DNA of 64,000 nt from positions 558,001 through 622,000 of the forward strand of contig NZ_JAHVKE010000001.1 in the NCBI RefSeq assembly GCF_019800885.1. Direction: 5' to 3'. How positions within the stretch are numbered: position 1 is the stretch's first letter; each line of letters begins with the position of its first letter. The translations under genes were made by a program, and so were the position numbers. The notes beneath the pieces were generated by a model, which did not search any database, had not been told where the DNA came from, and saw only the letters and a list, made by a program, of their open reading frames with translations. Positions 47,180 to 57,001 of the stretch are shown here, one piece after another. This stretch comes from Maritalea mobilis (GTDB taxonomy: Bacteria; Pseudomonadota; Alphaproteobacteria; Rhodobacterales; Rhodobacteraceae).

Positions 47180-47183
47180 GCGC

Positions 47184-47801
47184 ATGTCAAAACGCGGCTA
47201 TCACCACGGCAACCTCAAGCAGGCGCTGGTCGACGCGGCCCTGCGCCTGATCGAAGAAAAAGGCCCGACCGGCTTCACCCTGTCGGAGGCGGCGAAGAAT
47301 GCCGGCGTGACGCCCGCCGCGGTCTACCGTCATTTCGAGGGGCGCGAGGACCTGATCGCGGAATGCGCGCGGCAGGGGCACGCGATCTTCTCGGACCTGA
47401 TGGAACATGCGTTCAACGGCGGCCAACCCTCCGCGCTTGCGGCCTTCGAGGCGACGGGGCGCGCCTATCTCGCCTTCGCGCGGCGCTACCCGGGCCACTA
47501 CATGGCCATGTTCGAAAGCGGCACCTCGGCCAACGCGACGCCCGAACTGGCGGCGGCCGCCAGCCGCTCGCGCGCAGTCCTCGAACGCGCGGCCGAGGCC
47601 TTGAGCGAGCAGCTGCCGGTTGAAAAACGCCCGCCGCCGACGATGTTCTCCTCCCATATCTGGGCGATGAGCCACGGCGTGGTGGAACTCTTCGCGCGCG
47701 GACGGCCCGGGGCAAACACCCCCTTCCCGCCCGAGGACCTGCTGGAAGCGGGGATCGGAATCTACCTGCGCGGTCTCGGCCTGATCCCGCCCGACCGCTG
47801 A
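47184..47801 (+). CDS. TetR-family transcriptional regulator
   Basis: The 205-residue protein has the N-terminal TetR helix-turn-helix (about 9-55, with FTLSEAAKNAGVTPAAVYRHF) and a C-terminal ligand domain with the WHG-type segment (HIWAMSHGVVELF). It probably represses a nearby or distant gene until a ligand binds; the partner is not evident. It begins four bases after the ppk2 stop, so it may be co-expressed with ppk2. Confidence 0.9.
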   Translation: MSKRGYHHGNLKQALVDAALRLIEEKGPTGFTLSEAAKNAGVTPAAVYRHFEGREDLIAECARQGHAIFSDLMEHAFNGGQPSALAAFEATGRAYLAFARRYPGHYMAMFESGTSANATPELAAAASRSRAVLERAAEALSEQLPVEKRPPPTMFSSHIWAMSHGVVELFARGRPGANTPFPPEDLLEAGIGIYLRGLGLIPPDR

Positions 47802-47838
47802 ATCCAATGGGATTCGTCGCGCTAACGCGCGCCGACCC

Positions 47839-47896
47839 GTGCGAGGGGGCTGTCTGCCCCCTCGCGCTCCCCCGAGCATATTTCCCCGGATAAAGA
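47839..47896 (+). repeat. dispersed G/C-hairpin repeat, copy E (variant)
   Basis: GCGAGGGGGCTGTCTGCCCC, a hairpin, is followed by CTCGCGCTCCCCCGAGCATA, TTTCCCC and GGATAAAGA. It matches the B subtype at 6012. It lies in the gap after tetR, which shows no other gene. Confidence 0.65.
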
Positions 47897-48039
47897 AACA
47901 AGCACGATCCCGCCCCGATCTTTATCCTTCAAATATGCACCGGCGCGAAGCGTCAAGGCGCGGGCGATCGCCTCCGCAGGAGGCGTGAGGCCGCTCCTCC
48001 ACCGGGCGACGGCGAAGCCGGCGCAATCCCTGCGCAGGC

Positions 48040-51000
48040 CTACTCGGCGGCCTCTGCCAAGGGCGCCCCGCCCGCGCGAAGAAGCGCAAGCAGATCTTCC
48101 CGTTGCCGCGCCGCCTTCTCGGCATTGGCCTCTTTCACCGGGCCGAAGCCACGGATCTGCAAGGGCAGGTCGGCCAGCGCCACGAGGGCATCCATCGTCT
48201 CGGACCGCGCCTCGGGGATGAAGGCCGCCATGTCGCGCTCGTATTGCTTGATCAGGCGGCGCTCCATCCGGCGCTCTGCGCTGTAGCCGAAGAGGTCCAG
48301 CGGCGTGCCGCGCAAGCGCTTCATTCTCGCAAGCAGCGGATAGGCCGACTCGATCCATGGGCCGAAGGCCCGTTTCTTCGGGCGGCCATTGGCGTCCGTC
48401 CCGGGGATCAGCGGCGGGGCAAGGTGGTATTTCAGCGTGAACTCGCCCTCGAATTCCTCCCGCGCCTTTTCCGCCGTCTGCAAATGCAGCCGCGCCACCT
48501 CGTATTCATCCTTGTAGGACAGGAGCTTGTGGTAGCCCTTCGCAACAGCCTCCTTGAGGCGCGGATCGTCGATCCCGTCGACCATCTTGCGGTAGCGTTT
48601 CGCAAGCCGCGGCCCCTGGTAGTCGGTCAGATGCGCCTCGCGGAATGCGATTTTCTCGTCGAGGGATTTCGGCAGCTCGATCACGTCCGACCGCGTCAGC
48701 CGCTCGGCGGCATCGGGGTTCACAACCGCCCACCGCCCCATCTCGAAGGCCTGGAGGTTCGTCTGAACGGCGGCGCCGTTCAGCTCGATGGCCGCGCGGA
48801 TCGCGTCGTGGCTGAGCGGCACAAGGCCCATCTGCCACGCCGCGCCGAAGGTCATCATGTTGGAATAGATCGAGTCGCCCAAAAGCGCCTTGGCCAGGTC
48901 CGTCGCATCGAAAAGCGCGAGGCGATCCTGCAACCGTGCGCCGATCGCCGTTTTCAGGTCCTCTCCGGGGATGCGGAACTCGGGGTCTCGGGTGAAGGCG
49001 CCGGTGATGATCTCGTGGCTGTTCACGGCGGCGCCGGTCTGGCCCGTGCGCATGGCCGACAATGTCTTGGCGCCCCCGGTCACCACCAGGTCGCCGCCGA
49101 TCACGGCATGGGCCTCGCCCGCGCCGATGCGGATGGCGCTGATATCCTCGCGGCGGTTCGCAAGCCGCAGGTGGATCCAGACGGCACCCCCCTTCTGCGC
49201 AAGGCCTGCCATCTCGATCATGCCGGCCCCCTTGCCGTCGATCTGGGCGGCCTGCGCCATGACGGCCCCGATGGTGACGACGCCCGTGCCGCCCACGCCG
49301 GTGACCAGCACGTTATGGGTGCCGTCAATGGCAGGCAGCGTCGGGTCCGGCAGGCCCGACAGATCGACCTCGGCCGTTGCCTGCTTGCGGATCTTGCCGC
49401 CCTCGACCGTGACGAAGCTGGGGCAGAAGCCCTTGAGGCAGGAAAAATCCTTGTTGCAACTCGACTGGTCGATGGCGCGCTTGCGGCCAAGCTCGGTCTC
49501 CACCGGCACGATCGAGACGCAGTTCGACTGCACCCCGCAATCGCCGCAGCCCTCGCAGACATCGGTGTTGATGAAGACGCGGCGATCCGGGTCGGGGAAG
49601 GTGCCGCGTTTGCGGCGGCGGCGCTTCTCGGCGGCGCAGGTCTGGACGTAGATGATGACCGAGACGCCCTTCAGCGTCTGGTATTTCTCCTGCACGGTCA
49701 TCAGGTCGTCGCGTTCGTGCCGCTCGCACCCCTTGGGGAAGAGCGAGAAATCGATCTCTTCCTTCGGGTCATAGATCAGCGCGATGTGCTCGACACCCAT
49801 CGCCTGCACTTCATGCGCGATGCGGGCCGGGTCGAGATCGCCCTCGTTATGCTGCCCGCCCGTCATGGCAACAGCATCGTTGAAGAGGACCTTGTAGGTG
49901 ATGTTGGTCCCCGCCGCGACAGCCGCGCGAATGGCGAGGATGCCCGAGTGGTTGTAGGTGCCCTCGCCGAGGTTCTGGAACACGTGATCGCGGGTCGAGA
50001 ACGGCGCCTCTCCCACCCAGTTCACGCCTTCGCCGCCCATATGGGTATAGGCCTCGGTGTTGCGGTCCATCCATTTGACCATGAAGTGACAGCCGATGCC
50101 GGCCCCGCCGCGCGCATCCTCGGGCACGCGGGTCGAGGTATTGTGCGGACAGCCCGAGCAGAACCACGGTGTGCGCTGCGCAAGGTCAGGCGTGTTGGAG
50201 GCGCGCATCGCCTCCTCGACCTTGGACATGCCGGCGCGGATGCGGTCGGTCTCGCGCCCCTCCTCGATCAGGATATGACCGAGTTTCAACGCGATATCGC
50301 CGGGGTCGAGCGCAAAGTGGGTGGGAAAGAGTACCTCTCCATCCCCGCCCTTCCGGTAGCCATAGACGCGGCGGCCGCGGCGGTCGTCGAAGATCGCCTC
50401 CTTGACCTGCACCTCGATCAACTTGCGCTTTTCCTCGACCACAACGATCAGGTCGAGGCCTTCGGCCCAATCGCGCAGCGATTTCATGTCCATCGGCCAG
50501 GTCTGCCCCACCTTGTAGGTCGTGATGCCAAGGCGTTTGGCCTCCTGCGCATCGATCCCCAGGGCGGACAGCGCCGACATCAGGTCGAGCCAGTTCTTGC
50601 CCGCCGCCACAAGGCCGATCTTTGCCCCCGGCTTGCCCCAGACCCGCTTGTCGATGCCATTTGCGCGGGCAAAGGCCTCGGCGGCATAGCGTTTGTGCGC
50701 GACGAGCCGTTCTTCCTGCGGAACCCAGTGGTCGCCGAGGCGGATGTTCACCCCGCCCTCTGGCATGTCGAACTCGGGCAGGACAAAGGACATCCGGTCG
50801 GGGCGGCCATCGATCACCGCCGTAGCCTCGACCGTGTCCTTCATGGTCTTGAGGCCAACCCAGACACCGGCAAACCGCGACAGCGCGTAGCCGTAATGCC
50901 CGAAATCGAGGATCTCCTGCACGCCCGCCGGCGACAGGACGGGCATATGCGCATCGACCAGCGCCCAGTCGGACTGGTGGCAGGTGGTCGAGGATTCGCC

Positions 51001-51447
51001 GGTGTGATCGTCCCCCATCGCCATCAGAACGCCACCATGCGGCGAGGTGCCTGCCATATTGACGTGGCGCATGACATCGCCCGACCGGTCCACGCCCGGC
51101 CCCTTGCCATACCAAAGGCCGAAGACGCCGTCGTATTTCCCCTCGCCGCGCAGCTCGGCGGTCTGGCTGCCCCACAAAGCGGTCGCGGCCAGATCCTCGT
51201 TCAGACCGGGCTGAAATACGATGTCGGCGTCCGTCAGCTGTTTGCCTGCGCGCATCATCTGCAAGTCGACCGCCCCGAGGGGCGATCCGCGATAGCCGGT
51301 GACAAGACCAGCCGTGTTCAGCCCCGCGGCACGGTCCCGCGCCTTTTGTGCCAGCATCAGGCGCACCAGCGCCTGCGTGCCGTTCAGAAGGACGGGTGAT
51401 TTCGTTAGGTCGAACCGGTCCGAAAGGGAAACCTGTTGCAAACCCAT
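48040..51447 (-). CDS. fused indolepyruvate:ferredoxin oxidoreductase (IorAB type)
   Basis: The 1135-residue protein combines both subunits. The N-terminal and middle region (about 1-600) carries the 2-oxoacid oxidoreductase domains, with the thiamine-binding pattern CSGCPHNTS (about 430) and PCGDGV-like GIGCH. Iron-sulfur clusters follow at about 630-675 (TDVCEGCGDCGVQSNC, then CNKDFSCLKGFCP). The C-terminal part (about 715-1100) is the gamma-type subunit with VLVTGVGGTGVVTIG. It converts aryl-pyruvates to acyl-CoA in aromatic amino acid breakdown. GGGAGGTGCCCC precedes the ATG. A divergent LysR gene and a promoter dyad suggest direct control. Confidence 0.9.
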   Translation of the reverse strand: MGLQQVSLSDRFDLTKSPVLLNGTQALVRLMLAQKARDRAAGLNTAGLVTGYRGSPLGAVDLQMMRAGKQLTDADIVFQPGLNEDLAATALWGSQTAELRGEGKYDGVFGLWYGKGPGVDRSGDVMRHVNMAGTSPHGGVLMAMGDDHTGESSTTCHQSDWALVDAHMPVLSPAGVQEILDFGHYGYALSRFAGVWVGLKTMKDTVEATAVIDGRPDRMSFVLPEFDMPEGGVNIRLGDHWVPQEERLVAHKRYAAEAFARANGIDKRVWGKPGAKIGLVAAGKNWLDLMSALSALGIDAQEAKRLGITTYKVGQTWPMDMKSLRDWAEGLDLIVVVEEKRKLIEVQVKEAIFDDRRGRRVYGYRKGGDGEVLFPTHFALDPGDIALKLGHILIEEGRETDRIRAGMSKVEEAMRASNTPDLAQRTPWFCSGCPHNTSTRVPEDARGGAGIGCHFMVKWMDRNTEAYTHMGGEGVNWVGEAPFSTRDHVFQNLGEGTYNHSGILAIRAAVAAGTNITYKVLFNDAVAMTGGQHNEGDLDPARIAHEVQAMGVEHIALIYDPKEEIDFSLFPKGCERHERDDLMTVQEKYQTLKGVSVIIYVQTCAAEKRRRRKRGTFPDPDRRVFINTDVCEGCGDCGVQSNCVSIVPVETELGRKRAIDQSSCNKDFSCLKGFCPSFVTVEGGKIRKQATAEVDLSGLPDPTLPAIDGTHNVLVTGVGGTGVVTIGAVMAQAAQIDGKGAGMIEMAGLAQKGGAVWIHLRLANRREDISAIRIGAGEAHAVIGGDLVVTGGAKTLSAMRTGQTGAAVNSHEIITGAFTRDPEFRIPGEDLKTAIGARLQDRLALFDATDLAKALLGDSIYSNMMTFGAAWQMGLVPLSHDAIRAAIELNGAAVQTNLQAFEMGRWAVVNPDAAERLTRSDVIELPKSLDEKIAFREAHLTDYQGPRLAKRYRKMVDGIDDPRLKEAVAKGYHKLLSYKDEYEVARLHLQTAEKAREEFEGEFTLKYHLAPPLIPGTDANGRPKKRAFGPWIESAYPLLARMKRLRGTPLDLFGYSAERRMERRLIKQYERDMAAFIPEARSETMDALVALADLPLQIRGFGPVKEANAEKAARQREDLLALLRAGGAPLAEAAE

Positions 51448-51488
51448 GGGGCACCTCCCTTGCCAGCTGGGGCTTTCGCGATAAATGC

Positions 51489-51517
51489 ATTATAGGTCAA
51501 AAATGCTGACCTGAAAA
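51489..51517 (-). promoter_or_regulatory. promoter of the indolepyruvate oxidoreductase gene with an internal T-N11-A dyad
   Basis: On the minus strand TTTTCA (51512-51517) and a perfect TATAAT (51489-51494) are 17 bases apart. The spacer contains AGGTCA-N7-TGACCT (51494-51512), which also has the T-N11-A layout of LysR-type boxes. A protein bound here would cover both promoter boxes, so repression is likely. Confidence 0.65.
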
Positions 51518-51650
51518 CCATTTTCATGCGGTCTGCACTCAATGGTGTACAAAAGACGACTGAATTTTGGGCAAAGGCGCTTTTGCCTTTGAACGCGCTT
51601 TCAGTCCCGCATATCTGGTATGCGCAAATGTAATGCCGAGGATTTGAAAC

Positions 51651-52565
51651 GTGGATTGGGACAAGCTGCGCATCTTTCACGCCGTTGCCGACGCGGGCAG
51701 CCTGACTCATGCGGGTGACACCCTGCACCTGAGCCAATCCGCAGTCAGCCGACAGATTCGCGCGCTGGAAGAAGGGCTGAACACGACGCTCTTTCACCGC
51801 CACGCACGGGGTCTGATCCTGACGGAACAGGGCGAACTCCTGTTCGACGCGACGCGCCACATGACGAAAAGGCTGGAGGCCGCCGCCGCCCGAATCCGCG
51901 ACAGCGAGGAAGAGGTCTTCGGCGAATTGCGGGTGACCACCACGATCGGATTCGGGTCGCTCTGGCTCGCCCCGCGCCTGCCCGCGCTTTACGAGAAGTA
52001 TCCGGACCTGAAAATCGACCTGATGCTGGAAGAGCGCGTGCTGGACCTGCCCATGCGCGAGGCCGATGTGGCGATCCGCATGAAAGAGCCGAGCCAGGCC
52101 GACCTGATCCGCCGCAAGCTGATGGCGATCAACATGCGCCTCTACGCGTCGCCGCGGTATCTGGAACAACACGGCACACCGCAATCGCTGGAAGATCTGA
52201 GCGAACACCGCCTGATCAGCCAGAACGCGAATTCCGCGCAGGTATCGTCGGGCGCGGTGCTGGTGCGTGAACTGATGAGCTACGACGTCGGTAGCCATCT
52301 GACCGTGAACAACTATTTCGGGGTGTTGCAGGGGGTAATCCACGACCTCGGCATCGGGGTTTTGCCCGACTACCTCACGCAGGATTTCCCCGAGATCGTG
52401 CGCGTCCTGCCGGACGTGGAGTCGAACGAAGTGCCCGTTTTCCTCGCCTATCCCGAGGAGTTGCGCCACTCCAAACGGATCGAGGCGTTCCGGGAATTCG
52501 TCACCGAAGAGGTGATCGCGCATCGCCGTCGGCTGAAGGAGGCCGCTGCCGGGGAACCCGCCTGA
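51651..52565 (+). CDS. LysR-family transcriptional regulator
   Basis: The 304-residue protein starts at a GTG as MDWDKLRIFHAVADAGSLTH, with the LysR helix-turn-helix at about 15-60 (AGDTLHLSQSAVSRQIRALE) and an effector-binding domain (about 90-295). It is divergent from the indolepyruvate oxidoreductase gene, 203 bases apart, the usual layout for a LysR regulator and its target. The T-N11-A dyad at 51494-51512 is its probable site. The effector is unknown; an aryl-pyruvate or aromatic amino acid would fit. Confidence 0.9.
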   Translation: MDWDKLRIFHAVADAGSLTHAGDTLHLSQSAVSRQIRALEEGLNTTLFHRHARGLILTEQGELLFDATRHMTKRLEAAAARIRDSEEEVFGELRVTTTIGFGSLWLAPRLPALYEKYPDLKIDLMLEERVLDLPMREADVAIRMKEPSQADLIRRKLMAINMRLYASPRYLEQHGTPQSLEDLSEHRLISQNANSAQVSSGAVLVRELMSYDVGSHLTVNNYFGVLQGVIHDLGIGVLPDYLTQDFPEIVRVLPDVESNEVPVFLAYPEELRHSKRIEAFREFVTEEVIAHRRRLKEAAAGEPA

Positions 52566-52657
52566 GTGCAACCCCGCACAGGCCGAGCCCTCTACCCTTG
52601 GCTGTGTGCTATGCGCCACATTCATACCCGGATTGCGGCGGCGCGGCACGAAACGGC

Positions 52658-52686
52658 TTGATCGATTCCAATGTGCTGACTATTTC
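52658..52686 (+). promoter_or_regulatory. promoter of small-RNA candidate 2
   Basis: TTGATC (52658-52663), 17-base spacer, TATTTC (52681-52686). The boxes are fair and the spacing is ideal. The predicted start is near 52693. Confidence 0.5.
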
Positions 52687-52692
52687 AGCATC

Positions 52693-52770
52693 AATGGAGC
52701 GGCGCAGGCAACTGCCCCTTCATTACCTCCCTGTTGGACTTTGGCCGAGATTCGTCTCGGCCTTTTTTTT
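52693..52770 (+). ncRNA. candidate small RNA 2 (about 78 nt), anti-ribosome-binding-site motif
   Basis: After a short 5' part it holds a mini-hairpin GCAG-GCAA-CTGC, a single-stranded C/U-rich stretch CCCCTTCATTACCTCCCTGT and a perfect terminator. ACCTCCCT (52725-52732) is complementary to a strong ribosome binding site, as in alphaproteobacterial small RNAs of the ar14/suhB and CcsR types, which it resembles in my memory. It lies after the LysR gene and before an acetyltransferase gene; the reading frame extending through it upstream of 52792 has no ribosome site. Confidence 0.6.
52743..52770 (+). terminator. rho-independent terminator of small-RNA candidate 2
   Basis: GGCCGAGA (52743-52750), TTCG tetraloop, TCTCGGCC (52755-52762), then eight T. 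It lies 178 bases after the LysR stop, too far to be its natural terminator, but could end both. Confidence 0.9.
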
Positions 52771-52791
52771 GGCGTCTGGTCAGATACGGGG

Positions 52792-53286
52792 ATGCGCATG
52801 ACCGCCCAGCACATCGTTTCGGTAGTGGAAACAAACCCGTCTGATTTCGAGGATTGGTTGGGTCTTCATGGGCTGTTGAGCGATAGCTTCGCCTATATGA
52901 ACGGTCGAATCGACCCGCCCTCGTCCCTCCTGCGGCTGACGCCTGACGGGTTGGAACAGAAAAGCCGGACCGAAGACCTGTATTTGATCCGCGATGGCGG
53001 GGCGCCGGTGGCCTGCGCGTTCGGCACGATCGCAGGTGAATGCTACTACCTCGGGAAACTCGCCGTTGCCGCGTCGCAGCGAGGTCAGGGCCTCGCGCGC
53101 GAGATCATCGAGGCTGCGGCGCAGACAGCACGCAAACGCGGGCTGAGGCGACTCGAGCTGCAGACGCGGGTCGAGTTGCGCGAAAATCACCGGACATTCC
53201 GCCGCCTCGGCTTCACCTTGGTCGGCGCCAGCGCGCACACGGGGTATGACCATGCCACGTCCCTGACCTTTCGGCGCAGGGTTTAG
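52792..53286 (+). CDS. GNAT-family N-acetyltransferase
   Basis: From the ATG at 52792 (MRMTAQHIV) the protein is 164 residues; the next ATG, 52798, is also possible. The GNAT core is seen in AGECYYLGKLAVAASQRGQG (motif A with the acetyl-CoA pyrophosphate loop RGQGLA), followed by LQTRVELRENHRTFRRLGF. The substrate is unknown. The frame is open upstream into the small-RNA candidate, but conservation begins near here. It precedes purL by 63 bases and may be co-transcribed. Confidence 0.82.
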   Translation: MRMTAQHIVSVVETNPSDFEDWLGLHGLLSDSFAYMNGRIDPPSSLLRLTPDGLEQKSRTEDLYLIRDGGAPVACAFGTIAGECYYLGKLAVAASQRGQGLAREIIEAAAQTARKRGLRRLELQTRVELRENHRTFRRLGFTLVGASAHTGYDHATSLTFRRRV

Positions 53287-53349
53287 GCAATGCAGACCCT
53301 TTCCCCTGCGCGCGCCCTGCCCTAAAGACAGGCCAACCGGAGGGGACAG

Positions 53350-55509
<2,160 letters not shown>

Positions 55510-55605
55510 CGCTTGGATCGGTGGAAAGGGGCGCGCGCACGGCTTGCGTGTGCCATTCCACGTGCTTACATTTTTCTCAACGACACGTCCGGGGGAACGA
55601 CTGAC

Positions 55606-55842
55606 ATGGCGATCACCGCCCATGAAATCGAAACGATGATCCGTGAACAATTTCCGGATGCGAAAATCACCGTGCATGGCGACGATGGCCAGCATTTCGC
55701 GGCGCAGGTGATCGACGAAAGCTTCCGCGGCATGAACCGGGTGCAACAGCAACGCGCCGTCTATGCCGCGCTCAAGGGCAAGATGGACGGCAGCCAGGGG
55801 GAGTTGCACGCGCTGGCCCTGACCACGAAAGCCCCGGAATGA
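55606..55842 (+). CDS. BolA-family protein
   Basis: The 78-residue protein has the BolA fold: HEIETMIREQFPDAKITVHG, then the conserved HFAAQVIDESFRGMNRVQQQ with histidine and the FRG.. segment. BolA proteins pair with monothiol glutaredoxins to bind an iron-sulfur cluster and sense iron or cluster status. The Grx4 gene lies 12 bases downstream, so the partners are co-expressed. The start is the ATG at 55606. The next gene adds a membrane anchor to the glutaredoxin. Confidence 0.93.
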   Translation: MAITAHEIETMIREQFPDAKITVHGDDGQHFAAQVIDESFRGMNRVQQQRAVYAALKGKMDGSQGELHALALTTKAPE

Positions 55843-55854
55843 GGTCTCTATCGC

Positions 55855-56493
55855 ATGGATGCGCGACTGCTCGCCGCGATAATCCTGTCCCCCTTCATCA
55901 TCGTGTTTTTCTACGCGGTGTTTCACGAATTGAGGCGCTACAGGTCTGAGGGCCGATCGCAATATGGCCTGACCTTCAACGAGGAAACAGGAACGAGCCA
56001 TGTGGGAACGCTCGCCGAAGACGAAAGCGGCTTCGATCCCGAAACCTTCGATCCCAACGACTACAACGACCCAGACATCGCCTCTAGCGACCCAAGCCCA
56101 CCAACCGACGCAGAACAGGACCCAACCATGACAGACGATGCACAAACCCGGATCAAGGACACCGTGACCGCGAATGACGTTGTCCTGTTCATGAAGGGCA
56201 GCAAGGAAATGCCGCAATGCGGGTTCTCCAGCCGCGTGGCGGGCGTGCTGAACTACATGGGCGTGACCTACCAGGACGTGAACGTACTGGCCGACGAGGA
56301 CATCCGCCAGGGCATCAAGGATTATTCCGACTGGCCCACCATTCCGCAGCTCTACGTGAAGGGCGAATTCGTCGGCGGCTGCGATATCGTGACCGAGATG
56401 ACGCTGTCGGGCGAACTGGACCAGCTGTTCGACGACAAGGGCGTCAGCTACGACAAGGACGCCGCCGAGAAAATCCGCGAAGCCAACGCCTGA
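55855..56493 (+). CDS. grxD: monothiol glutaredoxin Grx4 with N-terminal membrane-anchor extension
   Basis: The single open frame encodes 212 residues. The C-terminal part (about 92-212, starting [11 protein letters not shown] at the ATG at 56128) is a typical Grx4 with the CGFS active site in [15 protein letters not shown] and [19 protein letters not shown]. The N-terminal part has one membrane helix ([25 protein letters not shown], about 4-28) and an acidic, proline-rich linker with repeated DP/DPN motifs. Either the protein is a membrane-anchored Grx4, or two normally separate genes have lost the stop codon between them, or the Grx4 is translated from its own start; AGGA lies upstream of 56128. 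BolA is the likely partner. Confidence 0.85.
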   Translation: MDARLLAAIILSPFIIVFFYAVFHELRRYRSEGRSQYGLTFNEETGTSHVGTLAEDESGFDPETFDPNDYNDPDIASSDPSPPTDAEQDPTMTDDAQTRIKDTVTANDVVLFMKGSKEMPQCGFSSRVAGVLNYMGVTYQDVNVLADEDIRQGIKDYSDWPTIPQLYVKGEFVGGCDIVTEMTLSGELDQLFDDKGVSYDKDAAEKIREANA

Positions 56494-56500
56494 TCGCGCG

Positions 56501-57001
56501 ATGCTGCTCTGGGGTCTTCTCGCGCTTCTGGTGCCGGCCCTGGCCTACATGACTGTGACACGACCGGCCGCCCTCTACCTGGGGGCGGCTTCTTTCTGGC
56601 TGGTGTTCGGGTTGGGCGTGAAGGCCTTTGCCACGCAACTGTCGCATGGGGCGCTTGGCGAGGATGGCATGTTCCAGGACATCTACTACGTCGTGACCGA
56701 CCGCCGCCCTCTGATCATCGCAGCTGTGATGGGCGGGTTCGGCGCCGCGATCTGGGCCGCGACGGCGATTTTTCAGGCCAACGCCCGCACCCTCGCGTGG
56801 CTGTTCGGCGCCAGCTACGCGGGCGTCCTCGTCTTTCTCTACGGTGCGCCGCTTCTGTTGACCGATCTCGGCCCACCGCGCCTTGACCTCGAGGCGACGG
56901 CGGCCTCGCGGATCTCAGTGCTGATGGGGTATGCCGGGGCGACGCTCTTTGCCTTGGGCGTCGGCGGGTCGATCCTGTCGCTCCGCCCCCGCAGCCGCTA
57001 A
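56501..57001 (+). CDS. five-helix membrane protein, unknown function
   Basis: The 166-residue protein has about five membrane helices (about 1-19, 24-44, 69-90, 94-122 and 137-158). The only soluble stretch is the loop around [24 protein letters not shown]. It starts seven bases after the glutaredoxin stop, in the bolA-grx operon, which suggests a common task at the membrane. The family is not recognised. Its last bases overlap the der stop by four, tail to tail. Confidence 0.65.
   Translation: MLLWGLLALLVPALAYMTVTRPAALYLGAASFWLVFGLGVKAFATQLSHGALGEDGMFQDIYYVVTDRRPLIIAAVMGGFGAAIWAATAIFQANARTLAWLFGASYAGVLVFLYGAPLLLTDLGPPRLDLEATAASRISVLMGYAGATLFALGVGGSILSLRPRSR

Noticed and set aside
48103-51399. 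Long plus-strand open frame (over 1000 codons) opposite the indolepyruvate oxidoreductase gene
   Set aside because: It mirrors a real gene codon by codon, has no recognisable motif and reads as random His/Arg/Ala-rich sequence. Long antisense frames are expected in high-G/C DNA.
52606-52791. N-terminal extension of the acetyltransferase gene through the small-RNA candidate
   Set aside because: The extension runs across a perfect terminator, has no ribosome site and looks unlike GNAT proteins, so the start near 52792 is preferred.
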